Source: Hyphomonadaceae bacterium ML37
GTDB lineage: Bacteria > Pseudomonadota > Alphaproteobacteria > Caulobacterales > Maricaulaceae
DNA: 64,000 nucleotides
Assembly: GCA_027627685.1 (NCBI GenBank)
Contig: CP091241.1
Coordinates: forward strand, 1,427,191-1,491,190
Reading direction: 5' to 3'
In this document: positions 27,106-36,700 of the stretch, piece by piece
Layout: the number at the start of each line of letters is the position of its first letter
Numbering within the stretch: position 1 is the stretch's first letter
Notes under the pieces: generated by a model
Database searches by the model: none
What the model was told of the DNA's origin: nothing
What the model saw: only the letters and a program-made list of their open reading frames with translations
Position numbers and translations under genes: made by a program

Positions 27106-27777
27106 GTGAGCGGGCACGACGCGCTCCCGCTCGACTTCACCAAACTCTCCGAGCCTGAAATGCGCGCCCGGGCGCTCGCCTTCTACAAGACGATGAAGGC
27201 GCGGCGCACCATCCGGGATTTCTCTGATCGGTCCGTGCCGCGCGAGATCATCGAGACGGCGATCCTGACGGCGGGAACCGCGCCCAATGGCGCAAACCAT
27301 CAGCCCTGGTGGTTTTCCGTGCTGGGGCAGGGCCCTTTGCGCACGCGCCTGCGCGAAGCGGCTGAAGCTGAAGAACGCGCTTTCTACGCTGGCAAGGCGG
27401 GCGAGGAGTGGCTGGGTGCGCTCGCCCCGCTGGGCACGGACGCCAACAAGCCGTTCCTGGAGGCCGCGCCTTGGATCATCGCGGTGTTCGCCCAGCGCCG
27501 CGGCGGGCCGAACCCGGGAGATCGGAAGAAGAATTACTATGTGTCAGAAAGCGTCGGCATCGCCTGCGGCCTGCTGATCGCCAGCCTGCACCAGGCCGGC
27601 CTGGCCACGCTGACCCACACGCCCAACCCGATGAGCTTCCTGACGGAGATCTGCGAGCGGCCCTCCGATGAGAAGCCGGTCATGCTGATCGTCACCGGCT
27701 ACCCGGCCGACGGCGCGACCTATCCCGCTCACGCCGCGGACAAAAAGCCGCTCGACCGGATCTGCGATTTCCGATGA
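27106..27777 (+). CDS. Nitroreductase-fold flavoprotein resembling iodotyrosine deiodinase
   Basis: 223-residue FMN enzyme starting at a GTG 1 nt after tdh. N-terminal RRTIRDFSDRSVP and AGTAPNGANHQPW bind FMN in this fold. Compared from memory with human iodotyrosine deiodinase, the active-site lid aligns without gaps. The Glu, Tyr and Lys that grip the halotyrosine zwitterion correspond to Glu90, Tyr94 and Lys115. The C-terminal part (YYVSESVGIACGLLIASL, TLTHTPNPM, KKPLDRI) also matches. It may reductively dehalogenate iodo-, bromo- or chlorotyrosine, plausible for a marine bacterium. General nitroreductase activity is the alternative. The stop overlaps the next gene. Confidence 0.8.
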   Translation: MSGHDALPLDFTKLSEPEMRARALAFYKTMKARRTIRDFSDRSVPREIIETAILTAGTAPNGANHQPWWFSVLGQGPLRTRLREAAEAEERAFYAGKAGEEWLGALAPLGTDANKPFLEAAPWIIAVFAQRRGGPNPGDRKKNYYVSESVGIACGLLIASLHQAGLATLTHTPNPMSFLTEICERPSDEKPVMLIVTGYPADGATYPAHAADKKPLDRICDFR

Positions 27778-28223
27778 TGGGCGAGCCGGCGACATTCACC
27801 ATCGAGCAGGCCTATGCCTGGGACGCGGACCGGCACTTCGCCGCAATCGTGCGCTATGACGAGCTGAGCGAGGCGATGGAGGGGCAGGCCTCGTATGCGG
27901 GCTTGCCGGAGGGCGAGGCGCAGCCGGGGCAGGTCTTCGAGGTGAAGATCAAGCTCATGGGCTGGCTGCCCATCGGGAACTGGCGCATCGAAGTGCTGGA
28001 GCGCGACGATGGTCGCCGGGTTCTGCGCAGCTTTGAGTCCGGCGGTGCGGTGAAGAGCTGGCGCCACACCATCACCGTGACGCCGCGCGAGGAGGGCGGG
28101 TCCGTCCATCGCGATGCGCTTGAGATCGACGCCGGTTGGCTGACGGGTCTGTACGCGGGAATGGCGCGGCGCATGTATGCCCGCCGCCACGTCGACCGTC
28201 TAGGACTCCGAGGCGCGGTTTAG
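27774..28223 (+). CDS. SRPBCC-like (START/Bet v1-fold) protein
   Basis: 149 residues whose alternating beta-strand pattern and C-terminal amphipathic helix (DAGWLTGLYAGMARRMYARRH) fit the SRPBCC ligand-binding fold. No transmembrane segment or signal. The start overlaps the deiodinase-like gene by 4 nt (ATGATGG offers two possible Met), so it belongs to the tdh-deiodinase transcript. The 3' end overlaps the convergent small membrane gene by 4 nt. The ligand is unknown; a cavity protein beside a halotyrosine enzyme is suggestive but unproven. Confidence 0.65.
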   Translation: MMGEPATFTIEQAYAWDADRHFAAIVRYDELSEAMEGQASYAGLPEGEAQPGQVFEVKIKLMGWLPIGNWRIEVLERDDGRRVLRSFESGGAVKSWRHTITVTPREEGGSVHRDALEIDAGWLTGLYAGMARRMYARRHVDRLGLRGAV

Positions 28224-28402
28224 GCGCTGACGCGGCGCGCCACGGCCGTCACCGACCAGATCAGGGCGATGATCCAGCCGATCACCGTCCAGCCGAGCAG
28301 CAGGTTGGTCAGGAAGATCGCGAAGCCGTTATGGTGGCCGCGCGCCAGGGCGATGATCGTCGGCAGAAAGTGCACCAGGACGACGGCGAGGATGAATTCC
28401 AT
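28220..28402 (-). CDS. Small membrane protein of the superinfection-immunity (Imm) family
   Basis: 60 residues with two hydrophobic helices: MEFILAVVLVHFLPTIIALA and FLTNLLLGWTVIGWIIALIW. The LPTIIAL...FLTNLLLGWTVIGW pattern matches the family named after phage T4 Imm, which blocks DNA entry of superinfecting phage. Bacterial chromosomal copies are common and their role is not established. No phage genes are nearby. GGAGG lies upstream of the ATG. Confidence 0.8.
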   Translation of the reverse strand: MEFILAVVLVHFLPTIIALARGHHNGFAIFLTNLLLGWTVIGWIIALIWSVTAVARRVSA

Positions 28403-28465
28403 GGGGAGGCCTCCTTTATCGATTTTCGATAAGGATAGGAGAGCAGATCCCGGCTGGCAAGGGCT

Positions 28466-29080
28466 TTATGGATTGCGCGCGCGGATCACTGTCGCCAGCC
28501 CGGCGTCCACGCGGCTGCGGTATTGGACCGCACTGATCGGGGCGTGGGTGGAGTGCAGGCGCCAGCGGCCGTAATCATCGCGCACGGGCACATTGACCGA
28601 GTGAAAATAGGCCTGTTCGCCGTTCGCGGTCTGCGTGCTCCAGGTGCTTTCGCTGACCGACACCTCGCCGTCGAACGCGCCGGCCTCGGTGAGCACGGCG
28701 AACTGGCGGTCGGCATCTTCGCCCAGCAGGCCTTCCAGCCCGTCGCCATCGCGCGAGGTTTCGAATGCGCCGCCCATGGCGCGAAAGCCGCCGGAGAACT
28801 CGCACAGGCGCACGGCGCCCTCGTACCGGCCCAGCAGGCTCGAAAGGCCCGGAGACAGCGCCACGGTGGCGCGCCAGTCATCAAAGATCAGCCGGTTGCA
28901 GGGCCGTTCCAAGAGCGCGGCGATGCGTGCGGCCAGCGCGTCGGACGGATTGGCCGTGCCTGTTTCAAGACGCGACAGGAAGGCCTGGCTGACTCCCAGC
29001 TCGTCGGCCAGCGCCAGCTGTTTCAAGCCGGTGCGCTGGCGAAAGGTCCTCAGGCGCGCGCCCCATTCACTGGCCGGCAT
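28466..29080 (-). CDS. XRE-family transcriptional regulator with a PAS-like sensing domain
   Basis: 204-residue DNA-binding protein. The N-terminal helix-turn-helix (LRTFRQRTGLKQLALADELG, then VSQAFLSRLETGTANPS) is clear at about residues 8-44. The remainder (about 70-200) has a beta-rich, PAS-like pattern containing WRATVALSPGLSSLLGRYEG and GFRAMGGAFETSRDG. The ATG at 29080 is chosen because GGGAG lies 6 nt upstream; the longer frame to 29179 crosses the terminator hairpin. A single-gene unit; targets unknown. Confidence 0.8.
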   Translation of the reverse strand: MPASEWGARLRTFRQRTGLKQLALADELGVSQAFLSRLETGTANPSDALAARIAALLERPCNRLIFDDWRATVALSPGLSSLLGRYEGAVRLCEFSGGFRAMGGAFETSRDGDGLEGLLGEDADRQFAVLTEAGAFDGEVSVSESTWSTQTANGEQAYFHSVNVPVRDDYGRWRLHSTHAPISAVQYRSRVDAGLATVIRARNP

Positions 29081-29126
29081 CACGTCTCCCCGGTCTTGGC
29101 TGCATAGGATATAACCATAGAACGCA

Positions 29127-29156
29127 AGCGCGCGCGGGGCCAACCCCGCGCGCGCT
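29127..29156 (-). terminator. Terminator hairpin downstream of the acyl-CoA synthetase
   Basis: Perfect 13-bp inverted repeat with a 4-nt loop, 32 nt past the stop of the minus-strand acyl-CoA synthetase gene. The stem is entirely G/C except for its outer A-T pair. On the minus strand it is followed by TTGCGTTCT, a weak T-rich stretch. It separates that gene from the XRE regulator. Confidence 0.7.
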
Positions 29157-29187
29157 GCGAGCCTTCTTCGGGCCGGCAAACCGGGCG

Positions 29188-30822
29188 CTATCCTTCAGGG
29201 AACTGATAATCCTTGAACATCTCGCGCAGCTTGGTCTTGAGGATTTTGCCGGTGGCGCCCAGCGGCATTTCGGCGATGAACTCGATGCCTTCAGGCAGCC
29301 ACCATTTGGGCACCCGCTCGGCGAGATATTCCCGGATGGAATCCGCCGTCGGCGTGGTGTTGGGGCGCGGCTGGATGATCAGCAGCGGGCGCTCCTGCCA
29401 TTTGGGGTGCGGCATGCCGATGGCGGCGGCCATCAGCACGTCGGGATGGCCCATGGCGGCGTTTTCCAGATCGATGGAGCTGATCCACTCGCCCCCGGAC
29501 TTGATCACGTCTTTCGACCGGTCGGTTATGGTCATGTAGCCGTCTTCGTCGAGATAGCCGACATCGCCGGTGCGGAACCAGCCGTCATCGGTGAAGGCTT
29601 CGGGCCCCGCGCCGCGGAAATAGCTCTCGATGATCCACGGCCCGCGCACCTGGATATGGCCCGAGGACTGACCGTCGCGCGGCAGCACGGCGCCGTCATC
29701 GTCCACGGTGCGCATCTCCACCCCGAAGATCAGCCGGCCCTGCTTGAGCTTGATGCGGACCTTCTCGTCATCTGACAGGTCATCATGCTTGGGCAGCAGC
29801 TTGCCGACCGTGCCCAGCGGGCTCATCTCGGTCATGCCCCAGCCTTGCTGCATGTCCACGCCATACTCGCCTTCATAGGCGCGCAGCAGCGCTTCAGGCA
29901 TGGCCGAGCCGCCCATCAGCACGTTCTGCACCGAATCAATGCGCTTGCCGCTGTCGCGCAGGTATTGCAGCAGGCCGAGCCACACCGTGGGCACGCCCAG
30001 CACCTGGCTGACGCTCTCGGCTTCGATCAGGCCCTGAAGGCTGGCGCCGTCAAGCTGCGCGCCGGGCATGACCAGCTTGGCGCCGCCCATGGCCGCCGCA
30101 TAGGGCACGCCCCAGGCGTTGACGTGGAACATGGGCACCACCGGCATGATGACGCCGCGCGACCCCACCCCGATCACATCCTCGGCCAGGCACGCCATGG
30201 CGTGCAGCACGGTGGAGCGGTGCGAATACAGCGCGCCCTTGGGCTCGCCCGTGGTGCCCGAGGTGTAGCACAGCCCGGCGGCGGCGTTCTCGTCAAAGCT
30301 CGGCCAGTCATAGACCGGATCGGCGTTGGCCAGCAGCGTCTCATAGACCTGCGCCTTGGTCTTCATGTCCGGCTTCGTGGCCGTGCCGGTCATCACCACC
30401 CAGCTCTTGACGCTCTTGCAGTGGGCCGCGATGGCGTCCACCAGTGGCGCGAACGTGACGTCGAAGAACACGTGCTTGGCCTTGGCGTGATTGATCACCC
30501 AGGCCAGCTGTTCCGGCCCCATGCGCGGATTGGCGGTGTGCACCACCGCGCCCACGCCTGAAACCGCATAATAGAGCTCCAGATGGCGATAGGTGTTCCA
30601 AGCGATGGTGGTGACGCGGTCGCCCGGCTTCACCTTCAGCGGGCCGGTCAGCGCATTGGCCAGGCGCTGGGAGCGCGCATGGCAGTCGGCATAGCCGTAG
30701 CGGTGCACCTCGCCGGTGTCAGGCATGCGCGAGACGATCTCGCGCTTGCCGTGGTTCTGGGCCGCATGTTTGAGAATGTCCGCTATCATGAGCGGACGGT
30801 CCATCATCTGACCGCGCAGCAT
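29188..30822 (-). CDS. Fatty-acyl / acyl-CoA synthetase (AMP-forming, AlkK-like)
   Basis: ATP-dependent activation of a fatty or other carboxylic acid to its CoA ester. The 544-residue ANL-superfamily enzyme shows the P-loop [27 protein letters not shown], the [14 protein letters not shown] hinge region and [14 protein letters not shown] with the catalytic Lys near the C-terminus ([10 protein letters not shown]). The ATG at 30822 has GGAGGAG 6 nt upstream. The sequence is closest by eye to the AlkK / 3-methylthiopropionyl-CoA ligase group; the substrate cannot be read from it. A single gene between a terminator and a divergent dehydratase. Confidence 0.9.
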   Translation of the reverse strand: MLRGQMMDRPLMIADILKHAAQNHGKREIVSRMPDTGEVHRYGYADCHARSQRLANALTGPLKVKPGDRVTTIAWNTYRHLELYYAVSGVGAVVHTANPRMGPEQLAWVINHAKAKHVFFDVTFAPLVDAIAAHCKSVKSWVVMTGTATKPDMKTKAQVYETLLANADPVYDWPSFDENAAAGLCYTSGTTGEPKGALYSHRSTVLHAMACLAEDVIGVGSRGVIMPVVPMFHVNAWGVPYAAAMGGAKLVMPGAQLDGASLQGLIEAESVSQVLGVPTVWLGLLQYLRDSGKRIDSVQNVLMGGSAMPEALLRAYEGEYGVDMQQGWGMTEMSPLGTVGKLLPKHDDLSDDEKVRIKLKQGRLIFGVEMRTVDDDGAVLPRDGQSSGHIQVRGPWIIESYFRGAGPEAFTDDGWFRTGDVGYLDEDGYMTITDRSKDVIKSGGEWISSIDLENAAMGHPDVLMAAAIGMPHPKWQERPLLIIQPRPNTTPTADSIREYLAERVPKWWLPEGIEFIAEMPLGATGKILKTKLREMFKDYQFPEG

Positions 30823-30980
30823 TATCGTCTCCTCCCCGGGTGTCCCGGGCGCGCCTTTGGCGGCGCGCCGCATCTCATGTTTGAGCTCGGCGACATGAAA
30901 GGCGCACAGGGGCGTGAGCGCAATCCCTTGCACGCAGAATTCCGCTTGCGGGGAGGGGGCAGATAGGGTGGAAGAGGGCC

Positions 30981-31961
30981 ATGACCCATCCGCCTCTCCC
31001 CGATTTCAATGATGTGCGCGCCGCCGCTGGCCGGCTTTCGGGGCATGCGGTGCGTACGCCCTTGCTGACCTGCCCGGCGCTGGATGCGCTGACCGGGGGG
31101 CGGGTGCGGCTCAAGGCCGAGCCCTTGCAGCGCACCGGGTCGTTCAAGTTTCGCGGCGCCTGGAATGCGCTGTCGAAACTGGACGCCGGTGAGCGCGCGC
31201 GCGGCGTGGTGGCGTTTTCCTCGGGCAATCATGCCCAGGGCGTGGCCGAGGCGGCGCGCCTGCTGAGCATGAGCGCCACCATCGTCATGCCGTCCGATGC
31301 GCCGGGCATCAAGCAGCGCGGCGTGATCGCGCGGGGTGCGCAGCTGCGGCTGTACGATCGCGACACTGAAAGCCGCGAGGCGATCGCCGAAGAGATTAGC
31401 GCGTCCACCGGCGCGGTGATCATTCCGGCTTTTGACCATCCCGACATCATCGCCGGCCAGGGCACAGCGGGGCTGGAGATTTTCGAGACGCTGAGCGAGG
31501 AGGGCCTGAGTGCAGACCGGCTGATCTGCTGCGTGGGCGGGGGCGGGCTGATCGGCGGGATCAATCTGGCGGCGGCGGCGCTGTCGCCGGACACGCAAAT
31601 CTGGGGCGCGGAGCCGGAAGGCTTTGACGACACCGCCCGCTCGCTGGCCTCGGGCCGGCGCGAGAGCAATGCGCGGCGCAGCGGCTCGCTGTGCGATGCG
31701 CTGCTATCTGAAACGCCGGGCGTGCTGACGTTTGCGATCAATCAGCCGCGCCTGACCGGCGTTGCCGTGATCAGTGATGAGGAGGCGCTCAGCGCCATGC
31801 GCTTCGCCTTCGAACACATGAAGATCGTGCTGGAGCCAGGCGGCGCAGCGGCGCTCGCCGCGGTGCTGGCAGGGCGGGTGGACGTATCGCAGGGCCTGAG
31901 CGTTGTGGTGTTGTCAGGCGGCAATGTGGAGCCGGACCTGTTCACGCGGGCGCTGGCTTGA
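30981..31961 (+). CDS. Threonine/serine dehydratase (PLP fold type II)
   Basis: 326-residue PLP enzyme that deaminates threonine or serine to the 2-oxo acid, or racemises serine. The PLP-lysine motif is GSFKFRGAWNA, followed by SSGNHAQGVA and the phosphate-binding glycine loop CVGGGGLIGG. It lacks the C-terminal ACT-like regulatory domain of biosynthetic IlvA, so it is of the short catabolic or serine-racemase type. The 158-nt intergenic region separates it from the divergent acyl-CoA synthetase. The substrate is undecided between threonine and serine. Confidence 0.85.
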   Translation: MTHPPLPDFNDVRAAAGRLSGHAVRTPLLTCPALDALTGGRVRLKAEPLQRTGSFKFRGAWNALSKLDAGERARGVVAFSSGNHAQGVAEAARLLSMSATIVMPSDAPGIKQRGVIARGAQLRLYDRDTESREAIAEEISASTGAVIIPAFDHPDIIAGQGTAGLEIFETLSEEGLSADRLICCVGGGGLIGGINLAAAALSPDTQIWGAEPEGFDDTARSLASGRRESNARRSGSLCDALLSETPGVLTFAINQPRLTGVAVISDEEALSAMRFAFEHMKIVLEPGGAAALAAVLAGRVDVSQGLSVVVLSGGNVEPDLFTRALA

Positions 31962-31970
31962 GGCCGGACC

Positions 31971-32354
31971 CTACAGCCCGCAGGCGAACCGGCCGTCGCA
32001 TAGGGTGGCCACCACGGCGAGATAGGCGATCACAGCCACCGCCCAGATCAGCGGCAAAAACAAGGTCAGGCGCCAGCCGGCCCCGGGGCGGCGGAAGATC
32101 AGGAATGCGATCCAGCCCAACGCGAGCCCGGCGCCAGCCATCAGCGGGCCGGCGGACAGGAACATATACACTGCGTGCTCTGCGTTGGGGTTGGTGCTGA
32201 TGGCCTGGAGATTGGAGAAGGTGATGAAGTTGGGCAGCCACAGCTGGAAGCCCACCCAGCCGATGATGAGGGCGACAAGACTTGCCACCATCATGGCGAC
32301 AACTGCTATGACCGTGATGCGCGGTGTAACCGCCATGTCGAGACCGTCTCTCAT
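31971..32354 (-). CDS. Small four-helix membrane protein of unknown function
   Basis: 127 residues with four hydrophobic stretches (TVIAVVAMMVASLVALIIGW, YMFLSAGPLMAGAGLALGW, and LFLPLIWAVAVIAYLAVVA near the C-terminus). The start at 32354 has GGGAGGGG 5 nt upstream. Topologically like the tandem family at 24-26 kb and with a similar SAGPLMAGAG turn, but without the LGWRAPRP and RAYERV motifs, so relationship is uncertain. It converges with the dehydratase and diverges from xth. Confidence 0.7.
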   Translation of the reverse strand: MRDGLDMAVTPRITVIAVVAMMVASLVALIIGWVGFQLWLPNFITFSNLQAISTNPNAEHAVYMFLSAGPLMAGAGLALGWIAFLIFRRPGAGWRLTLFLPLIWAVAVIAYLAVVATLCDGRFACGL

Positions 32355-32378
32355 TCGCCCCTCCCAGGACCTCTGCCC

Positions 32379-33170
32379 ATGACCCTGTCCGTCGCCAGCT
32401 GGAACGTCAATTCGATCAAGGCGCGCCTGCCCAACGTGCTCGACTGGCTGAGGGAGGCGCGCCCGGATGTCGCCTGCCTTCAGGAAATCAAGACCGTGGA
32501 CGAGGCCTTCCCCGGCATAGAGCTTGAAGACCTAGGCTATAATGTGAAGACGGTGGGGCAGAAGAGCTATAACGGCGTCGCGATCCTGTCCCGCCTGCCC
32601 ATTGACGAGGTCACGCTGAACGCCCTGCCGGGCGATGAGAGCGATGACCAGGCGCGCTATATCGAGGCGGTGATCAGCGCGGAGCGAGGCCCCGTGCGCG
32701 TCTCGTCGATCTATCTGCCCAACGGCAATCCGGCGCCGGGATCAAAATTTGACTACAAGATCGCCTGGATGAAGCGTCTGCATGCGCGCGCCGCTGCGCT
32801 GCGCGCCTTCGAGGAGCCGGTGATTCTCGCCGGCGACTACAATGTCATCCCGCGCGACGCCGATGTGCATGATCCGGCTGTCTGGGAGGGCGACGCCCTG
32901 ACGCGTCCCGAATCGCGCGACGCCTTCGCCGCCATCAAATGGCTGGGATACGCCGACGCGTTCGAGCAAGTGGACGGGCGCGCGCACCAGTACACATTCT
33001 GGGACTATCAGGCCGGCGCCTGGAATAAAAACAATGGCATCCGCATCGACCACCTGCTCCTGAGCCCGCAGGCCGGCGACAGGCTGAAATCGGTGCAGAT
33101 CGATTCGTCTGTGCGCGGCCGCGAGAAGGCGTCCGATCACGTGCCGATCATGGGCGTGTTCGACTTGTAG
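32379..33170 (+). CDS. xth: Exodeoxyribonuclease III
   Basis: AP endonuclease and 3'-5' exonuclease of base-excision repair. The 263-residue protein has LSVASWNVNSIKARLP, the metal-binding LQEIKT, the Tyr/Asn motif IYLPNGN, LAGDYNV and the terminal KASDHVPI with the catalytic His. The ATG at 32379 gives the normal length; the in-frame extension upstream crosses the divergent membrane gene. Its 3' end lies 12 nt from the convergent bcp. Confidence 0.95.
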   Translation: MTLSVASWNVNSIKARLPNVLDWLREARPDVACLQEIKTVDEAFPGIELEDLGYNVKTVGQKSYNGVAILSRLPIDEVTLNALPGDESDDQARYIEAVISAERGPVRVSSIYLPNGNPAPGSKFDYKIAWMKRLHARAAALRAFEEPVILAGDYNVIPRDADVHDPAVWEGDALTRPESRDAFAAIKWLGYADAFEQVDGRAHQYTFWDYQAGAWNKNNGIRIDHLLLSPQAGDRLKSVQIDSSVRGREKASDHVPIMGVFDL

Positions 33171-33182
33171 ACAGCGACGCGC

Positions 33183-33650
33183 CTAAAGCGCCCGCGCCGC
33201 CTCCAGCACCTCTTCCACATGGCCGGGCACTTTCACTTTGCGCCAGACCCGGGCGACCTTGCCGTCCGCGCCGATCAGGAAGGTGGCGCGCTCGATGCCC
33301 AGATAGGTCTTGCCGTACATGGACTTTTCCACCCAAACGCCATAGCGCTCGCACATATCGCCCTCGGCGTCCGAGGCGAGGATCACTTTGAGGCCATGTT
33401 TGTCGCGGAATTTGTCGTGCTTGGCGGCGGTGTCCTTGGACACGCCGACAACGACCGCGCCGGCTGCGGCGAAGTCATCGGCCAGCTCTGAGAAGCCGAT
33501 GGCCTGTTTCGTGCAGCCCGGCGTATCATCCTTGGGGTAGAAATACAGGACAATCGGCTTGCCAGCGAACTGCGCCAGAGACACCTCGCGCCCGCCATCG
33601 GCCGGCGCGGTGAAGCCCGGGGCCTTGTCCCCGGCCTTGATATCGCCCAT
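33183..33650 (-). CDS. bcp: Thioredoxin-dependent peroxiredoxin (Bcp/PrxQ), no adjacent resolving cysteine
   Basis: Reduces hydrogen peroxide and organic or lipid hydroperoxides using a catalytic cysteine. The 155-residue protein contains the FYPKDDTPGCTKQAIGF segment: peroxidatic Cys46 is present, but the resolving cysteine five residues later, usual in atypical 2-Cys Bcp, is Ile51. A second cysteine occurs in DMCERYGVW. It is therefore a 1-Cys-type or alternative-resolving Bcp. The ATG at 33650 has AGGAG 6 nt away and is preferred over the GTG one codon upstream. Confidence 0.92.
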   Translation of the reverse strand: MGDIKAGDKAPGFTAPADGGREVSLAQFAGKPIVLYFYPKDDTPGCTKQAIGFSELADDFAAAGAVVVGVSKDTAAKHDKFRDKHGLKVILASDAEGDMCERYGVWVEKSMYGKTYLGIERATFLIGADGKVARVWRKVKVPGHVEEVLEAARAL

Positions 33651-33769
33651 CACTTGCTCCTGTCCTCGGCCGGCGGGCCGATCCCGCCGTAACTGGCGGC
33701 GAAGATTGTCCGCCAGACCTGTCCCGTAAAGGGGCGGAACTGGAATTGACAGCGCAGCTCGGAAAACCC

Positions 33770-36700
33770 ATGCGCCGCACTTTGCGATTGGCCGTGCTCT
33801 ATCTGCTGGAGGTAGTCTCCGCGCTGCTGGCGCTGCTCATTCTGCTGGGCGCGGCGGTGCTGTGGCGTCTGGCCGCCGGGCCGGTGGACGCCGATCTGCT
33901 GCGCCCGATGGCGACACAGGTCCTGATGGAGGCGGTGGAGGGCGATGACGCCGCCATCGGATCGCTGGACGTGCGCTTTGATCCGGCGCTGGCGGCCATT
34001 GTTGTGACCGCGCGCGAAGTGTCCGTGCGGGATGCGGACGGCCTCACCCTCGTCAATGCGCGCCGGATCGAGACGGCGCTGGCGCTGGATCTGTTGCTGA
34101 CGGGGCGCGCAGCCCCGGTGCGCATCGCGGCCGAAGGCGGCGCCTTCGCCATTGTGCGCACCGCGTCCGGCGTGGTCGCCGCGGGCCTCGGCTCACCGGA
34201 CGTGGTGGAGGCGCGCAGCCTGTCCGGCGTCGGGCCGTCAGGTCTGCTGGCCAGCCGCATGGGCTCCGACCTCCTGTCGCGCCTCACCGAGATTGATCTC
34301 ACAGGCGTGTCTCTGCAGGTGCGCGATGATGTCACCGGCGCGGCGCTGATCGTCCAGGACGCCCGCGCGCGCGTGCGTCTGGACGGCGGCGCAGTAGACG
34401 CAGCTATCACAGGCGCTCTGGTCACTTCGGCGGGCCGCGCGCAGGCCGCGCTGGACCTGCGCACCGGCGCCGATCTGGACCGGGTGTATATGGATTTGCG
34501 CCTGACCGGCTTGGTGCCTGCCGCCGTGGCGCCCCAACGCGGAGCGTTCGCCGGACTGGCCGGGCTGGATGCGCCAGTAGATCTGGAGCTGGTGCTGGAT
34601 GCATCCGCCGGTGAAGGGCTTAACACTGCCTACATAAATCTGGCCGCAGCGGCAGGGGAAGTGCGCGCCGGCGGCGTGGCGTTTGCGCTGGAGGGCGCGG
34701 ACTTGCGCGCGGCGTTCGACGCCGAGGCCGGCGCCATCGAGATCGAGACCGGGCGCATCGCCTCGGACCTCGTGTCGTTCGAGCTCAGGGGCGCCATCAC
34801 CGATCTGTCGGGGTTTGAAGACGCGCTGCCCACTTTCGCCGACTACCAGCTGGAGATCGGGCCGGGTCATGTCGATCCGCCGGGCGTGTTTCCCGAAGCC
34901 GTGCGCTGGGACAATGTGTCGGCGCGCGGGCGGATCGACCGGTCTCAGGTGCGCGCGACATTCGAACAGCTCGATGTGGCCATCCCCGGTGTTACGGCGC
35001 AGTTCACCGGACATGTCGGCGCCGACGAGACCGAGAGCGGCTGGTTCCCGGCGATCGCGCTCACCGGGCCGGTGGAGGGACGGTTCACGCGGGACGACAT
35101 CCTGCGTCACTGGCCGGTGGATTTCGCCCTGGGCGCGCGCGACTGGATCCGCGACGCCGTGCTGGGCGGGACGCTGGGCGGGGTGGAGCTGGACATCGAC
35201 ATGACCGGCGCGGCGCTGGAGCGCCGCCAGCTGGATGATGACCAGCTCTCGCTGCGCTTTGATTTCGCCGATGCCGCCGTGCGCTATGTGTCGACCATGA
35301 CGCCGCTGCGCGGCCTGTCCGGGACGGGCGAGCTGCGGGGCAATTCCCTGTCGCTGGAGGGGCGCGGCGGCCGGATCGGCGATCTGGCGGCCGATACGAT
35401 CTTTGTCGAGATCGAGCGGCTCAATCCGCGCGGCGGGCAGGCGATGTTCGGCGGCACGGGCCGCGGCGGCGCGCCCGATCTGCTGACCCTGCTGGCGGAG
35501 CCTCCGATCAGCCTGACCGACTCCTACGGCATTTCGCCAGACGCCTTTGCGGGCGAGGGCGCGTTCGAGTTTGAAATCCGCCGGCCGATGCTGCGCGACG
35601 TGCCAGCGGAAGATTTACGCTTTACAGCGCGCGGGCGCTTTACCGGCGTGTCGGCGCAGCTGGGGGCGGACGGGCTGACATTTGAAGACGGCGAAGTGGA
35701 GATTCGCGCCAGCGAGGCGGGGCTCAACGCCAATGGCGCGGCCCGGATTGCGGGGGCGCGGGCTGACATTGAATGGATCGAGACCTTCGGGCTGGAGCCG
35801 GGCGAGGCGTCCAGCCTGATGCGCCTGTCTTCGGTGATGACGGGGCGCGATCTGGATGCGCTGGGCCTGCCGGTGCGCCAGTTTCTGGACGGCGCTGTCG
35901 GGGTGGCGGCGTCGGTCACCGGGCGCGGACTGGCGTTCGAGCAGATTAATGTGGAACTGGATCTCGAACGCACCGCCGTCGCCCTGCCGGCGGACGTGTG
36001 GGAAAAGGCGCCGGGGTCGCCGGCGGCGGCCCGCTTCACGCTGGACCTGCAGCCCGATGCGGTGGTGCTGGACGATTTCGTCCTCGCCGCAGAAGGCGTG
36101 GATGTTCAGGCGTCGGCGCGTCTCGCGCCCGATGGCCGACTTCTCTCAGCGGACGCCGCCACTATCCGGCTCGACGGACGCTTTGATCTGGCCGCGCGGG
36201 CAGACCGGCCGCGCGGAGATGATGGCCCGTTGCGCCTGGTGCTGACTGGCGCGTTCCTCGACAGCCGGGATCTGTTGACGCTGGACGGTCCCGGCGGCGG
36301 GCTGGGCGGGGCGGTGATCCTGGAGGCGGCGGTGGATGATGTGCGTGTGCGCGGCGTGCAGTTCACCAATGTCGATCTGTCGCTGGAGACGGGCGACGAG
36401 CATCTGGAGCGCTTCCGCCTGGACGCCGACATGGCGGGCGGGCCGGTGGGTGTGGAGCTGTCGTCTGATGCGGCGGGCGCGCGCACCCTGACCGCTTCGG
36501 GCCCGGACGCCGGCCAGCTGCTGACCGCCTATGGCGGCTATGACAACGTCACCGGCGGGGCGCTGCGCCTGAGCGCGACTGCGCCGCCGCGTGGACAGCC
36601 GGGCGGATTTGCCGGGGAAGTGGAGGCTCAGGCGTTTACGCTGGAGCGGATGCCGCTGTTGACGCGGGTGCTGGCGGCGGGGTCGCTGGAGGGTTTGGCG

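Noticed and set aside
28220-28402. Prophage remnant suggested by the Imm-like protein
   Set aside because: No integrase, structural or lysis gene and no attachment-site repeat is visible around it.
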